A DNA stretch of 64,000 nt from Balamuthia mandrillaris (lineage: Eukaryota > Discosea > Longamoebia > Balamuthiidae), in contig JAVKOQ010000081.1 in assembly GCA_031835245.1 (NCBI GenBank), positions 124,001 through 188,000 of the forward strand, read 5' to 3'. Both the position numbers and the translations under genes were made by a program. Positions 56,246-64,000 of this stretch are shown here, piece after piece; position 1 is the first letter of the stretch, and each line of letters begins with the position of its first letter. The notes under the pieces are model-generated. The model ran no database searches, was not told the DNA's origin, and saw only the letters and a list, made by a program, of their open reading frames with translations.

Positions 56246-59200
56246 AGTTATTCCTTGTTGTTTTCTTCTGAATTTTAAACCTTTTGTTAACATGTTGCGC
56301 ATCAAACGTCGTTCAGGTAAGTCTAGCGGGTGGGGTGGAAACCAATCCCATTCGCTTGAGCCCAGAGTTCTTCGCTCTACCATGGGCCAAATCTGGCGGG
56401 TTAGGCTGCTTGTTCGTGCTACCCTTGGGTGAATTTGGACGGGTGGCCCCCAATCCACCCCTCATAGAGGCTCACCCTTGCTCCATTACCGACTTTTGCT
56501 TCCATCCTTTCCAACCGGACCTCCTTCTCAGCGCCGCTGCCGACGCTTCGCTCAAACTATGGAAGATCCCTATGGGTGAAGGTCTTGCTGTTGGTGGCAG
56601 GAAGGAAGATTTGGAGGCAGGAGAGGAGTTGGATTGGGGTGTCACTAAGCCTATGAACGTACCAAAGGTAGACCTTTCCGTGGTCTCTTCCGCTGCTCAT
56701 AACAAGAAAAAGATCTCTCTCGTTGCATTCCATCCTTGGGCTGAGAACGTGCTCCTCACAGGAGGTGCTGATGGTCGCTTGCTTCTTTGGGTTTGCAACT
56801 TCATTACTTCCTTTCTGCTTCTGTTCCCTTTCTTCTTTTTTTTAGTCTTTTTTATTGTTTGTATTTAGCTTTGCTCATTATTCTTTGATGGCTGTTATTC
56901 CCCAGGATCTGAGCAAGCAGAGCCCGACAGTTCATATCGACCTAGATGTAATGTATCTCCTCGTTTACTTGCTTTCTTGCTAAATGTGAACACTGTTCAT
57001 GCAGGGACTAGGTCATAAGAACCTTGTGCAGTCCGTATCATGGAGCTTCGACGGCTCCATTATGGCCACTTCCAGCAAGGTCAGACACTAGCTTCCAAAA
57101 CAAAACGAAAAATAGAGTGCGATCGGCAGAAGAGAGAAGAGCTAAAATAAAAGGGACGCAGGGAAGCAGAGAAGAGAGAGAAAGAAAGATAAGAGAAAGA
57201 GAAAGAGAAAGAGAAAGAGAAAGAGAAAGAGAAAGAGAAAGAGAAAGAGAAAGAGAAAGAGAAAGAGAAAGAGAAAGAGAAAGAGAAAGAGAAAGAGAAA
57301 GAGAGTGATGAGTGGTCTTCGTTGACTATTTGATCAACCGTTTCAATGAAATGCAGGACAAGCAACTTCGCATGGTAGATCCAAGAGGTAAGTTGGTGGT
57401 AGCCATCGTGGAGGCCCACCACAGTATTAAAGGGTTCAGAACAGCATGGCTTGGACACACGCCCTACATATCGAGCACAGGCTTTACCAAAGAGAATCAC
57501 CGCGACCTTGCTATTTGGGATTCTCGTAACATGTCGCAAACCCTATCCCGGCATGTTATCGATTCTGGGCATGGTACTGCTTATAACTCTCCTTTCTCGT
57601 ATTCTCTTATAACAAGACTTTTCTCCTCCCTTATTCGATATTGTTTTAGGTTTTATGATGCCGTTCTACGACATGGATACCGGCATAATGTTCCTCGGAG
57701 GCAAAGGAGACAGCAACATTCGTTACTACGATATCACACCAGAAGAGACTACCTGCTGTCACCTTCTGGATAATTATCAGCCCACGGGTGCCACTCAGAT
57801 TGGCCTCGCCATGTTTCCTAAGACCATGTGCGAGCCTACCAACTGCGAGTTTGCTCGCTTTCTCAAATTAAGACGAGATAAATTGGAGACAGTAAGCTTT
57901 ATGGTTCCACGACAGGTACCAATTTGATAATTTTTGTTTGGAGAGTAGCTTTGATGTATTCAACTTTCCTCGCTTCTCGCTTGATACCAGGGCAAAGGGA
58001 GCCAATTCTTCCAAGAAGATATCTTCCCAGAGACATTGTCAGGAGAGGCGGCACTAACCGCTGAGCAGTGGTTCCAAGGACAGAAAGCGAAGCCCAAGTT
58101 CAAGCAGCTGAAGAAGGAAGGTCAAGTTTCCATTTATGACGTATCGAAAGCAGAAGGTGGTAAACGGCGACCTGGTGAAGAGTCTGAATCACCTTCTGAA
58201 GATAGTGACGAGGATGTATTCTATCATGAAGGTAATAGCGACCGAAAGGAAGGATCTGAGGAAAAGGAAGACGCTGAATCCGAAGAGGAAAAGCAACACG
58301 ACGAGCGCATCAACAAACATGAGCAAACATTGAGTTCCTCCGAGCCGCCTGCAATAACATCCAGTGAAGGGCACAGCAATACACGCCCTCGAACTTCTTG
58401 GTTCTCACGAAATTCTTCCTCATCTACCTCACCTCTTGCTGGTTGTTCTCGCAACACCCCTTCTGTAGGCGGGTTTCTCTCTCGACAAAGGCCCTCAATC
58501 AATGATACTAGCTCAGCAAGTCAGACTTGGCCTAAACAGGAGGTAACAAAAACAAACGAAGGAATACAGGCCAGCAAGAAGAATACAAAGAAAGCTAAAA
58601 AGACTAAGAAGGAAGTAGCATTAGAGGGTTTTCTTTGGAAACAGAAACCAAGCAAGTTGCGAAAAGCATGGGATAGACGTTGGTTTGCTGTACGTGGTGA
58701 CGTCCTCTACTACTTTCAGAACAGTACCACTTCTTCTTCTCTGGGTATGTTCCTATCTTAATCTTAATCTTTATCTGTTTCTTTCTTTTTCTTTTGCCTC
58801 TATCATTTGCCCATAAACAAGGAGCACGTACCTACAAATACCTACTTAAACAGGGAGCATACCTCTGCAGTCCATATTATCGGTCGAGGCTACCAAAGAC
58901 AATTGCATATGGAACCTAGTTACACCCAAACGAGTTTACACGCTTCAAGCATCTTCAGAACAAGAATGTAAACGTTGGAGCGAAGGACTTGCGGAGCGTA
59001 TCAAACGTATCAACGATAACGGTATGCTTTATTTAATGTTATTTATTTATTTATTTTAAACTTATTTTTAATATGCTCCTTATTGCCGTTCAAAAAAATA
59101 AATAAATCAAGATGCCGTCCAGGAGAGCGAGATCGGTCATGCACTAAGAGAAGCGGCAACTTTTACAACCAACATAAGACCTGTGTCTATCAAAGTGGCG

Positions 59201-62200
59201 GTCAGACAACAGCAGATTCCCACTCCTATTTGTGGATATCTCTTGAAGAAGTCTCCTAACTCAGTACGTTATATATCTAAGAAAGTTCCCTTAATTTTTT
59301 TAAAAATACTAAAACATCTCTTGCAACTTCCTTTGCTACGTCGTTTAGGTTGGTGGATGGCAAAAACGTTGGTTTTGCATGCAGGAGGAAGGGGTATTAT
59401 TTTACATGGAGTCCCAAGAGAGCACAGGTCAACCCCTCGGCAATATTCACATGGACAAGGTGCTCAGCATTCGCGATGCGAGCACCAAATTTGGTGGACA
59501 CCGACGCCATTGCTGCTTTCAGATAGACACTGGAGAGAGAGTGTATTTCTTGCAAGCACCAAGCCGAGATGAACGGGACCGCTGGATACGAGAGCTCAAC
59601 CTTCGGCTTCAACAACATAAGACCCCAACATCATTACCCTCTTCAACTACGAATTCCATGAAACCCTCACCACTACCTTCTCTGGGTCCATCTCAAAGAA
59701 ATTTGGTGTTTCAATCGCCATCAGCAGGAGCAAACAAGAACAATGCACTTGCAAGCTTGCAAGCAGAGGAGGACGAGGAAACATTACGACAGCTAATGGC
59801 CAAAGGACTTATCACTGCCGATGCTCTAGATGTGTATGAGGAAGAAGAGGAGCCTCACTTAGTCAACCACCAAGAAAGGACGGAGATGGAAGGTTACTTG
59901 ATGAAGTCACGAGGAATGGGATATTTGTTCTCTGGCTGGAAACGAAGATGGTGCAAGTGCGCGGATGGAATGTTGGTTTACTTCGCATCAGAGGTGGCTG
60001 CCAAACCAAAGGGCACTATTTACTTGGAAAGCAGCACCGACATCCGGCCCTTGGCCCACAACAGCAAAACAAGCTCGTCTGGTGGTCATTTCTACGGGAT
60101 GCTGTCCTCCAGGAAAGATAAGGAAATGCAAAATGCTTTTGAACTCACAGTACCAGCCCTCGAGCGCACGTTTTTCTTTTTGGCCAAGGACACTGTTGAG
60201 AGAAACGAATGGCTCACCTTCCTCCGCGCCGAGAAGAGAAGAATGGCAGCAAGACGAGCATTGGAAGCAGAGTCATGGGCACAATCAGAAAGCGAGGAGG
60301 AAGAAGAGGAAGAGAACGAGGAAGAGCTCGATGTAGAGCAGCAAGTTCAAGAGCTCGAAGAAGTGCTTAGCGGCATTGATAAAGATTTGCACGGCATGGA
60401 CGGTGCAGTGGAAGCGTCAGCTGTGATGCAGCAGACAGCATCAACAAACCAAGACGACGAAGGAGGTACTTGGGAGACCAAGTTTAGGATGCTGGAAGAC
60501 AGAGATGCGGACCGCCAGTCGCTTAGTGTGAAAGCCGCCCAATTCTTGAAGCAGAGGTTAGAAGAACTGAAACGAATTCAAGAAACGGAAGAAGTCAATC
60601 AACAAAAAGAATGGTTGCAAGATGAGCAACAAGAAGGTGGGAGAAGAAGCGATAATGCTGGTGATAAACAATCACCAAAGCGACCGCTAATGAAGCTTAA
60701 CTGGATGCAAAGACTTAATGTACAGGAATTGTCTTTTATGGAAGTAGCTGGATTAAGGCCCATACAGTTCATAGATTTGGTCTTGCTTCGAAAGGGCAAA
60801 TCCAAGATGCTCATCCAGTGTTTTGGAAGAGCAAAAGATCTTCGTTGCCGTCAGGTTTATTTATCCTCTGGTGTTTTTGGTTTATTTATTTATTTATTTA
60901 TTTATTTGTTTGTTTGTTTATTTTGTTTTTTGATTTTGTTTTTGTATTTTTTAAAAAAACACGCCGCTAACCCATATTTAAAACAAAGGTGGATGTAAAG
61001 CATCCCATCCTTAACCAAGGTCATGTTTATCTATTGGATTGTGGGACGGTGGTTTACCAATGGAATGGCTGCATGGCTAATCGCTTGGAAAAGGCCAAGG
61101 GCTTGGATATTGCCTCTCAAATACGTTTTAAAGAAAGGGGCGGTACTCCCAAGTTTGTAATAATAGGTTTGTTCTGGTTTCGGAGGTTTTTTGTTAACAT
61201 AATCTAAATGGCTAACGTGCTCTTTGTGAATGTGCACAGATGACACAAAGGAAGACGAAAATGCGCCCGACTTTTGGAGAGCTCTTGGTGTGCAACCATC
61301 TGAAGCCATCTACAACCCGACTACTAACAAGGCTCACCCCTCGGTGAGCACTTATGATGCAGTGAAGAGGAAAATGGTACAAAACGTGGATTTTTTGATC
61401 AACCTCTACCGGGTAAGAGATAGCAAAGTTGAAGAGAGGAAGATTCGGTTAGTACACAAAAATTCCCGTCCTTCCAAAAAGAAGCTGGACTGTCGTTTTT
61501 GCTACGTGTTGGATTGCTTCAGTGAGTTGTTTGTGTGGATCGGCACTCAAAGTAAGTTGGCTTCCCGTCAGCTGGTGATGAAGGTTTGTTTACTTCTGTT
61601 CATATGTGTTTTATCTGTTCTAATTCTTTATCATCCTAAGGTTGCTCGTGCACTTCTGCGACAGCCCATGCGAAAACACACCAGATCCATTCTCTGCTCC
61701 ACTTCTAAGGATGCTGCCACAGCACTTTCTGTTGAGTTCAAAGCCTCTCAACAAGAGAAAGGTCTCTACCTCTTCACGATGGCTCTCTGTTTCTCTCTTT
61801 TCATCTGCTAACCAGAAACCAAAGACATAGAATGGGCAGAAAGACCAGCTTGGACAGCCATAACAAAGATCATGGAACATGCAGAGACAACGCTCTTTTG
61901 GGAAAAGTTTTGTGACCACGTTGGAATGCTTCCGATTCAAACTACACAACAAACGAAGGGCAGTGGCAGCTTCATTGCTAGAAGAAAAGAGCAGCCCATG
62001 ATTGACATACACTATCTTCGCGAAAAGAACAAAGACTTGCGAGAAAATTGCGTCTACCACGAGCAAATGGAGTGTCGCTACAAGAATGGATTGTTGCGAA
62101 CTGAGGAGATGGAGGAGTGGAAAGCCAAGCAGCTAGCAGATGCCCTCGAGAGAGAACGAAAGGAAAAAGGTGAAGGCAAGGTGCTGAAGCAAGTTGAAGG

Positions 62201-64000
62201 TGATGAGTGCATAGGTGAAGCAGAGAAGTATGAAGACATCCAAGAGCATGAAGGATCAGAGTTCGAGAGGAAAATGAAAGAGAAAAACAAAGAAAGATTA
62301 GCACAGCTGCTCAAAGTGAAGGAACAAGACTCATTGTCCAAACAAATCATCGTGTGGAAGATTGATGAGTTCACCAAACGGCCCCAGGAAGAACGTCTCT
62401 ATGGCCAGTTCTGGTCAGCAGAGAACTACATACTGATGGACTGTTTTGTGGATGTGTGGAAAGGCAAGGAAAGGAGGATTGTCTACTTTTGGCAGGGACG
62501 GGAGAGTGATGTTAGAGAAAAGGGCACGTCGGCTCTATTGACGGTGGAGTTGATGGCAGAAATTGTGGCTGCTCAGAAGGAACAACAAAGAGCAAGAGTT
62601 GGAACTTCTTCCTTGCCGGACTTGTTGGAAACTGCTTTTGTTGATGTGGAGGATGCAATCCAACTTCGTGTTGTGCAATACAAAGAGCCTGCTAGGTTCT
62701 GTTCCCTCTTCCCATTCCCACCAGTCCTCCACCAGGGCGACCTCTTGGATTCTACAGATAACCCCGAAGCAAGACAACATAAGTTCCAATCAAGCAAACG
62801 TTTGCTGACCTCCATGAAAAACGAGTTTGGAACAACTAATGCGGAGAAACGAATGAACATCAATTCTCTCTTCTTCTCCACGTTTGTCGGGGATTGCAAG
62901 TTGTCCATGTTTCAACTTCGAAAGAGCAACACTACCCAGAGAAGGATGATCGTGGAAGTTCCTGCACGAATTTCTTCCTTGGATTCTCGGTATGTCTTCA
63001 TCTTATTGAAGCTACATAACAATTGCAGGACCCTTCCTGAGAACCTCCACATACTCAATGCAAAGTACTTAAAGAAGAAGAAGAAGTTGCCTAAAGACAT
63101 ACTTTTGAGTGCAACTACTGGTGGCAACAGGAAAGAGGATCATCTACCTTCACCACAACAAGCACAAGTAGAGAAGATGGGGACGGGCTATATTTGGGTG
63201 GGCAAAGGGGTTAACAACAAGTATTATGAAGAGCTGTGCCAGAAAGCAGCACAACACATAATCATTGGCAATGCCAGGCCTGACATTGACACTTCTTCCA
63301 TGCAGCCTGCACTCGCTGTCATTAATGAGGGCACAGAGCCTGAGGAGTTCTGGCAGTGGTTAGAGCTGAAGGAAAAGCTCATCAAACACAAGAGTGACAA
63401 GAAAATACTCGATGAAGAGAAAGAAGAAGAAAAGAAAAAGCTCAACGGGACAGAGAATGCATTTGACAAAGGCTCAGGAAAAATAAGGAAGAATCGAGAG
63501 GAGAAATTGGAAAAGAAGCAACAACGACGTAACTATTTCCAAGGTAGATCCTGGATAGAATGCACTGTCTCTCCACGGTTGTTTCAGTGCTCTGGTGCTA
63601 CTGGCATTGTAGAGGTTCTTTGTTTTTATTTGCATTTTTTTTTTTTGCTAATAGCTAATATTTTTTTATTCCTTGTCTCACAAGGTTGAGGAAGTATTGG
63701 ATTTTAGTCAAGATGACCTTGTAAGTTCTAGTGTGATGATATTGGATACACATTTGTGTGTTTTTGTTTGGATTGGCACCCACTCACGAGAAATTGAAAA
63801 AAAGATTGCACTGGACACTGCTGTTGTATGCTATCAATTTTTTCTTTTGCTTTTCAAAAAAATTAGTTCTAATTTTTTTTCAGCAATTTGTTGAAAATGT
63901 TGAAGATGGCTGTTCAACAAATGCCCAAGTTTATATTGTTAGAGAGTATCATGAGCCTTTAGCATTCACCCACCATTTTCCAGGTTGGAGCCAGCTTACT
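56119..64000 (+). CDS. Villidin: coronin-like WD40, three PH, gelsolin repeats (3' end beyond window)
   Basis: Start MLEVVRKTKFRNAYASTWKK with the coronin-type N-terminus. Propeller segments include FFALPWAKSGGLGCLFVLPL, CSITDFCFHPFQPDLLLSAA and AFHPWAENVLLTGGADGRLL, then MMPFYDMDTGIMFLGGKGDS. An acidic Ser-rich linker (58140-58560) follows. PH1 at about 58615 (ALEGFLWKQKPSKLRKAWDR), PH2 at about 59210 (ICGYLLKKSP, then GGWQKRWFCMQEEGV) and PH3 at about 59885 (MEGYLMKSRGMGYLFSGWKR). After an acidic coiled coil come gelsolin-like repeats from about 60700 (HPILNQGHVYLLDCGTVVYQ, DCRFCYVLDCFSELFVWIG, NYILMDCFVDVWKGKERRIV, SVMILDTHLCVFVWIGTHSR) up to the window edge at ...HHFPGWSQLT. Dictyostelium villidin has the same order plus a villin headpiece, expected beyond 64000. 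It links phosphoinositide membranes to actin filaments. Intron repeats: (TC)n 56216-56243, (GAGAAA)n 57180-57305, (TTTA)n 60882-60910. Confidence 0.88.
56216..56243 (+). repeat. (TC)n microsatellite in villidin intron 1
   Basis: About 14 TC units after the unusual donor GTCCGA, pyrimidine on the coding strand. Confidence 0.95.
57180..57305 (+). repeat. (GAGAAA)n minisatellite in villidin intron
   Basis: About 19 near-perfect copies of the hexamer GAGAAA, occupying most of a 277 bp intron (57080-57356). Purine on the coding strand, unlike most other tracts. Confidence 0.97.
60882..60930 (+). repeat. (TTTA)n/(TTTG)n tract in villidin intron
   Basis: About seven TTTA units then TTTG units between donor at about 60855 and acceptor at about 60987. 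A similar TTTA/AAATA inverted pair lies in another villidin intron at 59038-59106. Confidence 0.85.

Noticed and set aside
57081-57539. Antisense frame with SerPhe repeats
   Set aside because: Translation of the GAGAAA minisatellite in a villidin intron.

Overview
This window is nuclear DNA of a free-living unicellular eukaryote, most likely an amoebozoan. The signs are a compact gene layout (28 gene models plus one gene fragment in 64 kb, both strands mixed), many short GT-AG introns of about 60-150 bp with pyrimidine-rich acceptors, and a gene with the exact domain order of villidin (coronin-like WD40, three PH domains, gelsolin repeats), a protein described from Dictyostelium. The placement in Amoebozoa is an inference; the species cannot be named from this sequence. 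I saw no mobile element, virus-like element, CRISPR array, rRNA or convincing tRNA.

Layout: 1-3863 (-) CLU-domain/TPR protein running off the left edge; 4234-7794 (+) PH-ArfGAP; 7961-11224 (+) CH-PH-PH protein; 11409-13117 (+) sideroflexin; 13349-14674 (+) PhyH dioxygenase; 14893-16274 (+) VOC protein; 17618-18762 (+) basic nuclear-type protein; 19145-21503 (+) C2-RhoGAP-SAM; 21643-22758 (-) cytochrome b5 reductase; 23094-23278 (+) cysteine protease fragment; 23440-23718 (-) UFM1; 24105-25210 (-) thioesterase; 25387-25899 (-) SDHD; 26205-28419 (+) mRNA cap 2'-O-methyltransferase with RS domain; 28577-29353 (-) Ser-rich basic protein; 29830-32006 (+) MFS transporter; 32086/32331-35430 (+) BAR-RhoGAP; 35620-37688 (+) CENP-T-like histone fold; 37731-39335 (-) PfkB kinase; 39474-40829 (+) COQ3; 40922-42016 (-) type II DnaJ; 42402-42815 (+) four-repeat orphan; 43193-45228 (+) EF-hand protein; 45369-49008 (-) GH3 glycosidase; 49288-51510 (+) coiled-coil orphan; 51609-51956 (-) small Tim; 52122-52761 (+) MED30-like; 52828-55852 (-) NSUN2-like tRNA methyltransferase; 56119-64000 (+) villidin, running off the right edge.

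Two themes recur, though nothing suggests operons. Several genes act on the actin cytoskeleton and small GTPases (ArfGAP, CH-PH-PH, C2-RhoGAP-SAM, BAR-RhoGAP, villidin). Several act in mitochondria (sideroflexin, SDHD, small Tim, COQ3, CLU, possibly the thioesterase).

The most interesting non-coding signals are: (a) a palindromic TGTCGACA-type motif found in most of the intergenic promoter gaps; (b) ACGTCA (CRE-like) motifs in several of the other gaps, including a spaced tandem pair; and (c) a strong strand bias of intronic CT microsatellites, nearly always pyrimidine on the coding strand. Gene models were spliced by eye. Spans given as CDS include introns, and exon edges not stated explicitly are approximate.
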